This document shows, in pieces, positions 40,774 to 50,935 of a DNA stretch of 64,000 nucleotides. Within the stretch, counting starts at the first letter, position 1; the number at the start of each line of letters is the position of its first letter. The notes beneath the pieces were generated by a model. The model made no database searches. It saw only the letters and a program-made list of their open reading frames with translations, and was not told where the DNA came from. The stretch lies in the NCBI GenBank assembly GCA_947495295.1, contig CANLYJ010000001.1, positions 1 through 64,000 of the forward strand, in the 5' to 3' direction. The position numbers and the translations under genes were made by a program. The stretch comes from an uncultured Paracoccaceae bacterium. GTDB taxonomy: Bacteria; Pseudomonadota; Alphaproteobacteria; Rhodobacterales; Rhodobacteraceae.

Positions 40774-41316
40774 ATGAGCCGTATCGATGAAACCATGGCT
40801 TTTGTACCCGTGCGCATTGCAGTGCTGACGGTCAGTGACACGCGGGGGCTTGATGACGACAAATCCGGCCAGACGCTGGTGGATCGCATTGCCGCTGCGG
40901 GTCATCATATGGCCGACCGTAAGATCCTGCCGGACGAGCGGGACCAGATCGCGGCGCAGTTGCGCGCATGGTGCGCTGATGATGCGGTGGATGTGGTCAT
41001 CTCAACCGGTGGTACGGGGCTGACCGGCCGTGATGTGACAGTTGAGGCGCATCGCGACGTCTATGAAAAGGAAATCGATGCTTTCGGCACGGTTTTCACC
41101 ATTGTCAGCATGCAAAAGATCGGCACCTCGGCTGTGCAAAGCCGGGCGACGGCGGGCGTGGCCCAAGGGACCTATCTGTTCGCACTGCCCGGCAGTCCGG
41201 GTGCCTGCAAGGATGCCTGGGATGAAATCCTGTGCAAACAGCTCGACTTTCGGCACCGCCCCTGCAACTTTGTTGAGATTATGCCGCGTCTTGACGAACA
41301 TTTGCGCCGGAAATGA
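40774..41316 (+). CDS. moaB: Molybdenum cofactor biosynthesis protein B
   Basis: A 180-residue MoaB/MogA-type protein that adenylylates molybdopterin or binds it. Signature stretches are RIAVLTVSDTRGLDDDKSGQTLVDRI, VDVVISTGGTGLTGRDVTVEAH, and YLFALPGSPGACKDAWDEIL. GAGAGG lies seven bases before the ATG. It is 21 bases after the glycosylase gene, probably in the same transcript. The length matches MoaB (about 170-180). Confidence 0.92.
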   Translation: MSRIDETMAFVPVRIAVLTVSDTRGLDDDKSGQTLVDRIAAAGHHMADRKILPDERDQIAAQLRAWCADDAVDVVISTGGTGLTGRDVTVEAHRDVYEKEIDAFGTVFTIVSMQKIGTSAVQSRATAGVAQGTYLFALPGSPGACKDAWDEILCKQLDFRHRPCNFVEIMPRLDEHLRRK

Positions 41317-41390
41317 TCAACAGCTGCGTTATACTGGACGACAGGTGATCTGAGCCTAACTTCTATCCTATAAAGCAGGAACAATTTTTG

Positions 41391-42845
41391 ATGCGTTTTC
41401 TACGTCGAAGCCTGACCGGCATTTTCTTGTTATCCGTAACCTTGGTGCTGATCGCCTGGGCCGCAAGCATGGTGCGCGATGCCGTGACCGCCCGGATGAG
41501 CGAGGAACCCCGCAGCTTTCCCCAGCGTGAACGTGTGTTTGCCGTCAATGTACTGACGCTGGATGCGCAGACGATCACACCGGAATTGACCGTCTTTGGT
41601 GAATTGCGCAGCCAGCGCACGCTGGATTTGCGCAGTGCGACCGGCGGTACAGTGCTAGAGGCCAGCGATGATCTGATCGAAGGGGGCACTGTCACGGCAG
41701 GTCAGCTTTTGCTGCGCATTGACCCGGTCGAGGCTGAGGCCGCATTGGCGCAGGTCCGTGCCGATCTTCAGGATGCAGAGGCAGAGCTACGCGATGCCGA
41801 ACGCGCATTGGTGCTGGCAGAGGATGAACTGACTGCCGCACAATCGCAGGCGAGCTTGCGTGAACAGGCGTTGGAGCGTGCCCGTGATCTGCAACAACGC
41901 GGTGTGGGGACGGCGGCGGCGGTTGAAACTGCTGAGTTGAACGCTTCAACATCGCAGGCGTCGGTTCTGACAAGGCGGCAATCGCTCGCCTCGGCTCAGG
42001 CCCGGATTGATCAGGCGACCACCCGTCTGGCCCGTGTCAGGATTGATCTGGCAGAGGCCACGCGCGATGTGACGGACACGCAGGTATTTGCCGGTTTTGA
42101 CGGAACGCTGGCCGATGTGACCATCAGCCTTGGTGGTCGGGTCGCGGCGAATGAACGCTTTGCCCAATTGGTTGATCCTGATCAGCTTGAGGTCACTTTT
42201 CGTGTCTCGACCTCGCAATATGCCCGGCTGATCGATGGCAATGGCACATTGATCAATGCCCCCGTGAAGGCGGCGTTGGATGTGTCGGGCGTCAACCTGA
42301 CAGCGACCGGCCAGATCACGCGCGAGGGGGCGACAGTGGGGGCCGGTCAGACCGGTCGCCTGATTTTTGCCCGTCTGGATGATCCGGCGGGATTTCGCCC
42401 CGGTGATTTTGTGACCGTCAGCATTGATGAACCGCCCTTGGACAATGTGGCCCTTGTTCCTGCCACTGCCGTTGCCGCCGATGAGACCGTGCTGGTTCTG
42501 GGCGAAGAGGACCGTTTGCAAGCCGCCGCGGTTCGGTTGCTGCGCCGTCAGGGTGATGATGTGATTATTGATGTCAGCGATGTTGCCGGGGCCACGATTG
42601 TCGCCGAACGGTCACCGCTGTTGGGTGCCGGGATCAAGGTGCGGCCGATCCGCCCCGGCGCGCCTGAAACCCTGCCCGCGCCGGAAATGATCACACTAGA
42701 TGCGGATCGCAAGGCGAAATTGCTGGCCTTTGTCACCGATAGCCGCATGCCAGATGACGTGAAGGCCCGCATCATCAGCCAGCTTGAACAGGAAGAGGTG
42801 TCATCCGAAACCGTGGCACGCCTCGAAAGCAGGATGGGCAGCTGA
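41391..42845 (+). CDS. RND efflux periplasmic adaptor (HlyD/MFP family)
   Basis: A 484-residue membrane-fusion protein. An N-terminal membrane anchor (SLTGIFLLSVTLVLIAWAASMV) precedes a lipoyl half-motif (ELTVFGELRSQRTLDLRSATGGTVLEA). A long alpha-helical hairpin follows (ALAQVRADLQDAEAELRDAERALVLAEDELTAAQSQASLREQALERARDLQQRGVGTAAAVETAELN), then the beta-barrel (VFAGFDGTLADVTISLGGRVAANERFAQLVDPDQLEVTFRVS). It bridges the RND pump to an outer-membrane channel, which is not in the window. The ATG at 41391 has AGGA upstream; a TTG at 41388 is ignored. It overlaps the pump gene (TGATG). Confidence 0.9.
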   Translation: MRFLRRSLTGIFLLSVTLVLIAWAASMVRDAVTARMSEEPRSFPQRERVFAVNVLTLDAQTITPELTVFGELRSQRTLDLRSATGGTVLEASDDLIEGGTVTAGQLLLRIDPVEAEAALAQVRADLQDAEAELRDAERALVLAEDELTAAQSQASLREQALERARDLQQRGVGTAAAVETAELNASTSQASVLTRRQSLASAQARIDQATTRLARVRIDLAEATRDVTDTQVFAGFDGTLADVTISLGGRVAANERFAQLVDPDQLEVTFRVSTSQYARLIDGNGTLINAPVKAALDVSGVNLTATGQITREGATVGAGQTGRLIFARLDDPAGFRPGDFVTVSIDEPPLDNVALVPATAVAADETVLVLGEEDRLQAAAVRLLRRQGDDVIIDVSDVAGATIVAERSPLLGAGIKVRPIRPGAPETLPAPEMITLDADRKAKLLAFVTDSRMPDDVKARIISQLEQEEVSSETVARLESRMGS

Positions 42846-45800
42846 TGGCGACGGGGGGCGCAAAGCTGACGGCGGGCGCGGGGGGGCTTTTGTCCTATTT
42901 CACCCGTCACCGCACGGCCGCGAACCTGCTGCTGGTGCTGATGATTACCGCTGGTTTGTTCGCCTTCCCCAATATGCGCGCGCAGTTCTTTCCTGATGTT
43001 GTGGTTGATGACATCGATGTGTCGGTGACATGGCAAGGGGCCGGGGCAGAGGATGTCGATGCCGCCATCGTGCAAGTGCTTGAACCGGTGCTGTTGGGGG
43101 TTGAAGGCGTCACATCGTCCGAGGCCGTATCGACCGAAGGGCGCGCGTCGATCCGGTTGGAGTTTCAGCCAGGTTATGACATCGACCGCGCCGCCGAAGA
43201 CGTGCAACTGGCCGTCGATAGCACCACGAACCTGCCCGAAGACGCCGAAGATCCCAATGTGCGGCGCGGCGGCTGGTCTGACCGGGTCACCGATGTGGTG
43301 ATCACCGGCCCGGTGGGCGTTGATCAACTGGGCCGCTTTGCTGATGAGCTATCCACCCGGCTCTTTGCCGAAGGCGTCACACGCGTCATCATTCAAGGCG
43401 TAGCCGCCCCCCTGACCATTGTTGAAGTGCCGTCGCTGTCGCTGATCGAATTCGACATCGGCATGTCCGAAATTGCCGACCGGATCGCGCAGGAGGCAGC
43501 GGCAGACCCTGCCGGTGATGTGTCCAGCAATGCCCGCGTGCGCACCGGTGTTGCCAAACGCAGTGCAGAGGCGATTGGCGCAATTGTGCTGCGATCCAAC
43601 CCTGATGGATCAAAGCTGACCATTGCTGATGTGGCGGATGTGCGGGTTGAGGGGACCGATAGGGAACGCGCCTATTTCGTGGGTGATGACCCGGCGATCA
43701 AACTGCGCGTGCAGCGGTCATCCCAAGGCGACGCAATCGGGATGCAGGAAACGGTGGAGCGTGTGGCGGGCGAGCTGAGCGCGTCCTTGCCTGCCGGGGT
43801 GGCGATTGAGCTGACAAATGCCCGTGCCGAACTGATCACCGGTCGCCTTGATATCCTGCTGGATAATGGTCTGACGGGTCTGTTGTTGGTGGTGGCGCTG
43901 CTGTTCTTGTTCCTGAACGCGCGCACGGCCTTCTGGGTCGCCTTTGGTATCCCGGTGGCCATGCTGGCCGCGATTGCGTTGATGTATCTGGTGGGGATCA
44001 CGATCAACATGATCTCGCTTTTCGCGCTGATCATTACTTTGGGAATCGTGGTGGATGATGCGATTGTCGTGGGTGAACATGCGGATTTCAGGGTCCGCAA
44101 GCTGGGTGAACATCCCACGGTTGCCGCTGAAAATGCAGCGAAACGCATGTTCAGCCCGGTGTTTTCGGCCACGATTACAACCGTCATCGCCTTCTTTGGC
44201 CTTGTCATTATCGGCGGCCGCTTTGGTGATCTGATCGCTGATATCCCATTCACTGTGATCGTTGTCCTGATCGCCAGCCTGATCGAATGCTTCCTGATCC
44301 TGCCCAATCACCTCAGCCATGCGATTGCTCATTCGGCCAAGGATCACTGGTACGACATGCCGTCGCGCGTTGTGAACCGTGGCTTTGAATGGTTCCGCGA
44401 AAAGGCGTTTCGCCCTTTTATCGGCTTTGTGATCTGGGCGCGTTACCCTTCCTTGGCGCTGGCGCTTGTGGTGCTTGCCTCCTCTGTTTCGCTATTTATC
44501 CAGCGCGACGTGAATTGGCGTTTCTTTAACGCACCAGAGCGCAGTCAGGTGACCGGCAACTTTGCTATGCTGCCCGGTGCAACCCGCGATGACACGCTTG
44601 AGATGATGCGCGAAATGCAGCGCGCCGCCGACGCGCTGGGCGCGGAATACGAGGCCGAACATGGGCTGAACCCGTTGAAATTCGTGGTGGCCGAGGTCGG
44701 CGGCAATTCAGGTCGTGCCATTGCCGGGTCCGACACCAAGGATCCCGATCAGTTGGGCGCGATTACCATCGAACTGATCGACGCTGACAGCCGTCCCTAT
44801 ACCAGTTTCGCCTTTGTCAGCGCCTTGCAGGACAGCATAGTGCAGCACCCGATGGCCGAAACCGTCAGCTTTCGCAGTTGGGCCAGCGGCCCGGGTGGTG
44901 ACAGCCTTGATATCCAGATGTTCGGGGCCGATAGCGATACGCTGAAAGCCGCCGCCGAGGCGCTGAAAACCGAACTGTCCCAATTCCCCGAGATTTCGGG
45001 GCTGGAGGACACGCTTGGCTATGACAAGGAAGAACTGATCCTTGAACTGACGCCGCAAGGGCAGGCGCTGGGCCTGAATATTGACGGGTTGGGTGGCGTT
45101 CTGCGCAACAGGCTGGCGGGGATCGAGGCCGCAACATATCCCGACGGTGCCCGCTCTGCCTCCATCCGCGTTGCCTTGCCAGATGGTGAGTTGTCGGCGG
45201 ATTTTCTGGACCGCACCCAGATCAGGACCGGCGACGGGGTTTACGTGCCGCTTGCCGATGTCGTCACCGTACAAAGCCGGACCGGATTTTCCACGGTGCG
45301 CCGCGAAAACGGGATACAGCTGATTTCGGTCACCGGTGATCTGGATGATGATGACGCCCAACGCGCCACGGAAATTCAGGATCTTATCAACGACGACATA
45401 CTGCCGCGTGTGCAATCCAGTTTTGGCGTCGAAAGCCAGCTATCGGGGCAAAGTGAACAGGAACGCGCCTTTCTAAGCGATGCACAGACCGGTCTGGTTC
45501 TGGTCTTGCTGGGGATTTACCTGACGCTGAGTTGGATTTTCAGCAGCTGGACACGGCCCGTTGTGGTCATGGCGATTATCCCCTTTGGCCTGATCGGGAC
45601 GATATGGGGCCATTATGTCTGGGACGTACCGCTAAGCATGTTTTCGGTTGTCGGCATGATCGGCATGGTGGGGATCATCATCAATGACAGCATTGTTTTG
45701 GTGACGACAGTTGATGAATATGCCGAAGAACGCGGGCTGGTGCCTGCGATTATTGACGGGGCGGTGGACCGTTTCCGTCCGGTTCTGCTGACCACATTGA

Positions 45801-46240
45801 CCACGGTGCTGGGGCTGACCCCGCTTCTATATGAAGGGTCCAATCAGGCGGAATTCCTGAAACCAACCGTGATCACGCTGGTCTTTGGGTTGGGGGCAGG
45901 CATGTTCCTTGTCCTGCTGGTGGTGCCATCGCTGATGGCGATGCAGGCCGATATCGGCAGGCAGGTACAATCGGCCAAACGCGCCTTGCGCGGTCGCAGT
46001 TTTGGCATGTGGGCACCTGCCGCGCTGGGTGCGCTGGGCGCTGTGGGATTGTTTGCCGCAACCGTGGGCCCGATTCTTTTGACGGGGCAGCCATGGGCGG
46101 CGGCTGCAAATGCCTTGCCGATGCTCAACGGGGGCGTTGTTGCCGCCACAGGTATCTTTGCTGCCGCATTAATGGTGTGGCTGTTGCTGATTTATGTTCT
46201 GGTAGGCGTGGTTGTCGGGGCGTCGCGGGCGCGGGGCTAG
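42845..46240 (+). CDS. RND efflux transporter permease (AcrB family)
   Basis: A 1131-residue inner-membrane pump of the AcrB/MexF type with about 12 helices and two large periplasmic loops. The first helix (FTRHRTAANLLLVLMITAGLFAFPNMRAQFFPDVVVDDIDVSVTWQGAGAEDVD) is typical. TM4 carries the proton-relay region LGIVVDDAIVVGEH, matched by GMVGIIINDSIVLVTTVDEY in the second half, which lacks one acidic residue of the usual DD pair there. An extra C-terminal hydrophobic region (about 1060-1130) exceeds AcrB length. The substrate is unknown. Its stop is shared with the convergent gene through CTAG. Confidence 0.92.
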   Translation: MATGGAKLTAGAGGLLSYFTRHRTAANLLLVLMITAGLFAFPNMRAQFFPDVVVDDIDVSVTWQGAGAEDVDAAIVQVLEPVLLGVEGVTSSEAVSTEGRASIRLEFQPGYDIDRAAEDVQLAVDSTTNLPEDAEDPNVRRGGWSDRVTDVVITGPVGVDQLGRFADELSTRLFAEGVTRVIIQGVAAPLTIVEVPSLSLIEFDIGMSEIADRIAQEAAADPAGDVSSNARVRTGVAKRSAEAIGAIVLRSNPDGSKLTIADVADVRVEGTDRERAYFVGDDPAIKLRVQRSSQGDAIGMQETVERVAGELSASLPAGVAIELTNARAELITGRLDILLDNGLTGLLLVVALLFLFLNARTAFWVAFGIPVAMLAAIALMYLVGITINMISLFALIITLGIVVDDAIVVGEHADFRVRKLGEHPTVAAENAAKRMFSPVFSATITTVIAFFGLVIIGGRFGDLIADIPFTVIVVLIASLIECFLILPNHLSHAIAHSAKDHWYDMPSRVVNRGFEWFREKAFRPFIGFVIWARYPSLALALVVLASSVSLFIQRDVNWRFFNAPERSQVTGNFAMLPGATRDDTLEMMREMQRAADALGAEYEAEHGLNPLKFVVAEVGGNSGRAIAGSDTKDPDQLGAITIELIDADSRPYTSFAFVSALQDSIVQHPMAETVSFRSWASGPGGDSLDIQMFGADSDTLKAAAEALKTELSQFPEISGLEDTLGYDKEELILELTPQGQALGLNIDGLGGVLRNRLAGIEAATYPDGARSASIRVALPDGELSADFLDRTQIRTGDGVYVPLADVVTVQSRTGFSTVRRENGIQLISVTGDLDDDDAQRATEIQDLINDDILPRVQSSFGVESQLSGQSEQERAFLSDAQTGLVLVLLGIYLTLSWIFSSWTRPVVVMAIIPFGLIGTIWGHYVWDVPLSMFSVVGMIGMVGIIINDSIVLVTTVDEYAEERGLVPAIIDGAVDRFRPVLLTTLTTVLGLTPLLYEGSNQAEFLKPTVITLVFGLGAGMFLVLLVVPSLMAMQADIGRQVQSAKRALRGRSFGMWAPAALGALGAVGLFAATVGPILLTGQPWAAAANALPMLNGGVVAATGIFAAALMVWLLLIYVLVGVVVGASRARG

Positions 46241-47037
46241 CCCGCGTTGCACCCATGGATATCGACGGCCTGATCGCTGCCCAGAACAGTGATGCGGACA
46301 GCCGAACGATCAAGCGCGAAGGCCGTACCATCGTAGTTCACCATGTCCACGGATGCGGTCAACTGGCCGCCCTGCCTTGTGACCTGCGCCTCGGATACCC
46401 AGACGCTGGGGTCCCCTGCCTCGACCACGACCACCTCGCGCGTGCCGGCGCTGTCCATTTCCATTGTTGCGGTGACCCGCAGGCCATCATCAATGGGCGC
46501 AATTGCGCAGGTGACATTGCCAACATTGGCCTCTGCCGCTGATAAGGGTTGGTCAATCATGGCGGCGGCGATTGCGCCATCGCGATCACTCGTCGCGGGC
46601 AGAAGCGCCTCAAATTCCAGCGAAACCGGGATGCAGATTTCCTCGCAGACGCCAATGCTAAGCTGCCCGCTGACTTGTAATGGCCCTGCTGCATCGCGGC
46701 TGCCAATTGTGATCGGAACAATCACAGCGTCATGGTAGCCGATTGATCGCATGCCGTTTTGGTCAAACACCTGAGGCGTTGGCCAATGCGGCGTGATGCT
46801 GTCGATATTGGGTGACCCTGCAAAGGAAAACTGCGGTGGAATGCCCGCATCGCCGGGCGCGCGCCAATAGGTTTTCCAGCCGGGTTGCAGCGTGATGCGC
46901 AGACCGGCGATATGGTCACCTGATGCGGTGCGCCAGCCGGGCAAAACGTCGATTCGTGCAAGATCGTCAAACGGCCCCGCTGCGACAAGCGCAGGCAGGG
47001 TCATCAGGAATGTAGAGGCGAGCAAAAGGTTGCGCAT
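46237..47037 (-). CDS. DsbD N-terminal-domain-like secreted protein
   Basis: A 266-residue protein with a signal peptide (MRNLLLASTFLMTLPALVAAG) and the DsbD-alpha/ScsB-type immunoglobulin-like domain (GLRITLQPGWKTYWRAPGDAGIPPQFSF; GQLSIGVCEEICIPVSLEFEALLP). The redox pair is C131-C135 in VCEEICIP. DsbD-alpha domains accept electrons from the membrane and reduce periplasmic disulfides; no transmembrane DsbD part is fused or adjacent. A periplasmic thiol role is likely, perhaps with the TlpA-like protein encoded 1.4 kb away. Confidence 0.82.
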   Translation of the reverse strand: MRNLLLASTFLMTLPALVAAGPFDDLARIDVLPGWRTASGDHIAGLRITLQPGWKTYWRAPGDAGIPPQFSFAGSPNIDSITPHWPTPQVFDQNGMRSIGYHDAVIVPITIGSRDAAGPLQVSGQLSIGVCEEICIPVSLEFEALLPATSDRDGAIAAAMIDQPLSAAEANVGNVTCAIAPIDDGLRVTATMEMDSAGTREVVVVEAGDPSVWVSEAQVTRQGGQLTASVDMVNYDGTAFALDRSAVRITVLGSDQAVDIHGCNAG

Positions 47038-47133
47038 AAATGCTTAGTTAAGCATTGGCGTTGTAATAGAAAGTCACGTTTGGGAGAACTGACAGGATGG
47101 TGACCCTTGCGTCACCCAAGCCAGAGGCACATT

Positions 47134-47712
47134 ATGCGCCCCATGATGACAGATACGAATGACCTGACCGGCAAGCTTTTGATCGCGATGCCCGATATGG
47201 GTGATCCGCGTTTCGCCCATAGTGTGGTCTATATGTGTGCCCATGCCGATGATGGCGGGATGGGTCTGATCGTGAACAAACCCCAAAGCGAAATACAGTT
47301 TGGTGATCTGCTTGATCAGCTTGGCATCGACCGGGACCCGAATGTGCGGGATATTCGGGTGCATTTTGGCGGCCCCGTCGATCACGCCCGTGGGTTTGTT
47401 TTGCATAGCGCAGACTACTGTTCGGACACCGGCACGCTGCAGGTTGATGACCGGATCGGAATGACCGCAACGATTGACGTATTGGAAGACATCGGCAAAG
47501 GGCGCGGTCCAAAAACCTCAATGCTGGCGTTGGGATATGCCGGTTGGGGGCCGGGGCAACTGGAATCAGAAATTGCACAAAACGGCTGGCTGATCTGCGA
47601 TCCGCGCGATGACATCGTATTTGGCCGGGCCAATGAACATAAATGGTCTGCCGCGCTCAAGGTGCTGGGGATTGACCCGATCCTGCTGTCATCAACTGCG
47701 GGGCGCGCCTGA
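47134..47712 (+). CDS. YqgE/AlgH family protein
   Basis: A 192-residue protein of the UPF0301 (YqgE/AlgH) family. It contains LTGKLLIAMPDMGDPRFAHSVVYMCAHADDGGMGLIVNKP near the start, then VHFGGPVDHARGFVLHS and LGYAGWGPGQLESEIAQNGWL, all strongly family-typical. Molecular function is not established. ATG 47134 has AGAGGCAC upstream; later in-frame ATGs (47143, 47146) are possible. Its stop directly abuts the stop of the convergent gene. Confidence 0.9.
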   Translation: MRPMMTDTNDLTGKLLIAMPDMGDPRFAHSVVYMCAHADDGGMGLIVNKPQSEIQFGDLLDQLGIDRDPNVRDIRVHFGGPVDHARGFVLHSADYCSDTGTLQVDDRIGMTATIDVLEDIGKGRGPKTSMLALGYAGWGPGQLESEIAQNGWLICDPRDDIVFGRANEHKWSAALKVLGIDPILLSSTAGRA

Positions 47713-48300
47713 CTATTTCTTCTTGTACTTGGTCTTGATCAAAACGATCATCGACAGAAGCAAAGTAAAGATATCGATGACCCCGGGCGTTGCTGTGGCG
47801 CCACCACCGGGCATCTGTGTTTCCAACTGACGGACCATGGCCTGCACATCCTGCGGCGCGGCGCCGGTCACACCTGCATCGCTGTTCTTTGCGGCCTTGA
47901 GCCAGTTATTCAGCGCATGTTTCACCCCATCAAGCGCGCGCGTTTCGGCATTTGGGCCATCCCGCAAGGCCGCTTCCAACGCCAGCAGGGCCAACGCGAC
48001 CTTGCCCAACGCATCAGACAGTTGCGCGACGTTGTTTTCCTGGCTCATCAACCGCTGACCCGCGGCATAGCTGTCGCCACCAAAACGTTGTTTTTCATGC
48101 ACCATGTGGTTGAAATGGCTTTGTGATTTCAGATCGCGCTGGACGTTCTGAATTGTCTGCTGCCAGCCATCAATCTTGCGTTCAACTTCGTTATGGCCAT
48201 GCGTATCAGGCTTGGGCGGATTGCCTGTCAGCTTGATTCTTTCGCTGTCGATCTGACTGGCAAGCGTGTTCAACGCAAAAAGTTTCGCCTCGTGGCCCAT
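47713..48300 (-). CDS. Hypothetical tail-anchored protein
   Basis: A 195-residue mainly helical protein with EAKLFALNTLASQIDSERIKLTGNPPKPDTHGHNEVERKIDGWQQTIQNVQRDLKSQSHFNHMVHEKQRFGGDSYAAGQRLMSQENNVAQLSDALGKVALALLALEAAL. A C-terminal transmembrane helix (GVIDIFTLLLSMIVLIKTKYKKK) acts as an anchor. I do not recognise the family. AAGGAAACG lies just before the ATG at 48300. It may be a membrane-associated coiled-coil protein. Confidence 0.65.
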   Translation of the reverse strand: MGHEAKLFALNTLASQIDSERIKLTGNPPKPDTHGHNEVERKIDGWQQTIQNVQRDLKSQSHFNHMVHEKQRFGGDSYAAGQRLMSQENNVAQLSDALGKVALALLALEAALRDGPNAETRALDGVKHALNNWLKAAKNSDAGVTGAAPQDVQAMVRQLETQMPGGGATATPGVIDIFTLLLSMIVLIKTKYKKK

Positions 48301-48407
48301 GTCGTTTCCTTCGTTTGCGATACATGGCCACAATAGCCATCGCGTCCGCATTGGAAACAGCCATCGCGCGAAATCTTGGCGCTATGTCACAATCATTTGG
48401 TGCGCGC

Positions 48408-48956
48408 CTATTCGGCGATCAGCGCCGCCATGATTGCCTTTGCGCTGTCGCTGGCCCAATCGGCGTCACCCTGCAGGCGGGCGATTTCGTTGCCGTCCCG
48501 GTCAAGGATCAATGTCACGGGCAGCCCCAGAATGCCCAGACTGCGCGCCATGCTCTGCCGCGCATCGGTGTGAAGCGGCAGGTTGTCGACACCAATCTCA
48601 TCAAAGAACCGTTGCATCGCCGGCACCGGATTACGCCCGGTCGCGATGGTGACCACCTGCATATCGGTGCCGCCCATCGCGGTCTGCAATGCGGATAAAT
48701 GCGGCATTTCCTTGCGGCAGGGCGCGCACCATGTGGCCCAGAAATTCAGCACCACATATTGCCCTTCATAGGCCGCCAACGTCATTTCGGTCCCGTCTTC
48801 GGCCTTGAACGGAACATCGGTTGCTGCCACAGGCGCGCTATGTACAGCCAGCTTGCGCATATCGCCGTCGCGCAGCGCTGCAATGTCCTGCGCAGCAGCG
48901 CCGTTTGCAACGCTTGCAAGGGCCGTATAAAGCAGGGCTGTTATCAACTTCCGCAT
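48408..48956 (-). CDS. TlpA-family periplasmic thioredoxin
   Basis: A 182-residue protein with a signal peptide (cleaved near AAAQD, residue 23) and a thioredoxin fold. The active site is W76-C77-A78-P79-C80 (NFWATWCAPCRKEMPHL), with the cis-Pro loop LGILGLPVTLILDRDGNEIARLQG. Such proteins reduce periplasmic disulfides, often for cytochrome c or copper-site assembly. It is divergent from argH with 14 bases between starts. Confidence 0.9.
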   Translation of the reverse strand: MRKLITALLYTALASVANGAAAQDIAALRDGDMRKLAVHSAPVAATDVPFKAEDGTEMTLAAYEGQYVVLNFWATWCAPCRKEMPHLSALQTAMGGTDMQVVTIATGRNPVPAMQRFFDEIGVDNLPLHTDARQSMARSLGILGLPVTLILDRDGNEIARLQGDADWASDSAKAIMAALIAE

Positions 48957-48970
48957 GAGATGTTTCCTTT

Positions 48971-50355
<1,385 letters not shown>

Positions 50356-50359
<4 letters not shown>

Positions 50360-50529
50360 AGCCGATTGCCTTGTTTTTGATCCTTGTCAGCCTTGCTGCC
50401 TGTGGTGCCGATGGCGCGCCGATGCGTCCTAGCGCAAATCTGGGCCTGAGCCTGGGTTCCGGCGGTGTCAGCACAAATGCAAGCGTCGGCGCAAGCAACG
50501 GCACTGTCAGCGTCGGGGTCGGTCTGTGA
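50356..50529 (+). CDS. Small lipoprotein downstream of argH
   Basis: A 57-residue protein: lipoprotein signal [18 protein letters not shown] (lipobox LAAC), then a Gly/Ser/Val-rich mature part ([31 protein letters not shown]). Its ATG overlaps the argH stop, and the next gene's ATG overlaps its own stop. Such tiny argH-linked lipoproteins are seen in roseobacters. Function unknown. Confidence 0.7.
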
Positions 50530-50867
50530 TGCGGATCGTTTTTCTGCTGCTCGCCATCTGGGGCGCGATCCATCCGATGTATTATTTCATCACGTGGTTT
50601 CAGGAAAATGGCTGGGATCTTTGGCTGATGGTTGATGCCTGGCATGCCAATGCTGCAACCAGCGGTTTGGTCTGGGACCTGACAATCGCGGCCATTGCCT
50701 TGACGTTGTGGATCATCACCGAAACGGCGCGGACCAAGAACTATCTTGGCCTCATTGCGATCCCGGCCACGTTCTGTATCGGGGTCAGTTGTGGCTTGCC
50801 GCTTTACCTGTTTCTGCGGATGCGGGTCGTCTACACGCGGGACAAACGCAGCGTGCACGATTTTTAG
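50529..50867 (+). CDS. DUF2834 family membrane protein
   Basis: A 112-residue protein with three hydrophobic helices (IVFLLLAIWGAIHPMYYFITWF; LVWDLTIAAIALTLWIITET; YLGLIAIPATFCIGVSCGLPLYLFLRM). The pattern of HPMYYFITWFQENG and SGLVWDLTIAAIAL is that of the DUF2834 family. Function is not known. ATG 50529 overlaps the lipoprotein stop (TGATG). Confidence 0.75.
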   Translation: MRIVFLLLAIWGAIHPMYYFITWFQENGWDLWLMVDAWHANAATSGLVWDLTIAAIALTLWIITETARTKNYLGLIAIPATFCIGVSCGLPLYLFLRMRVVYTRDKRSVHDF

Positions 50868-50935
50868 CGGCGCAGGGTTGGTCTTTTGCCGCGATCTGCT
50901 ATGTCCAGATTTGGTTTGGATGAAGGTAGATCAAG

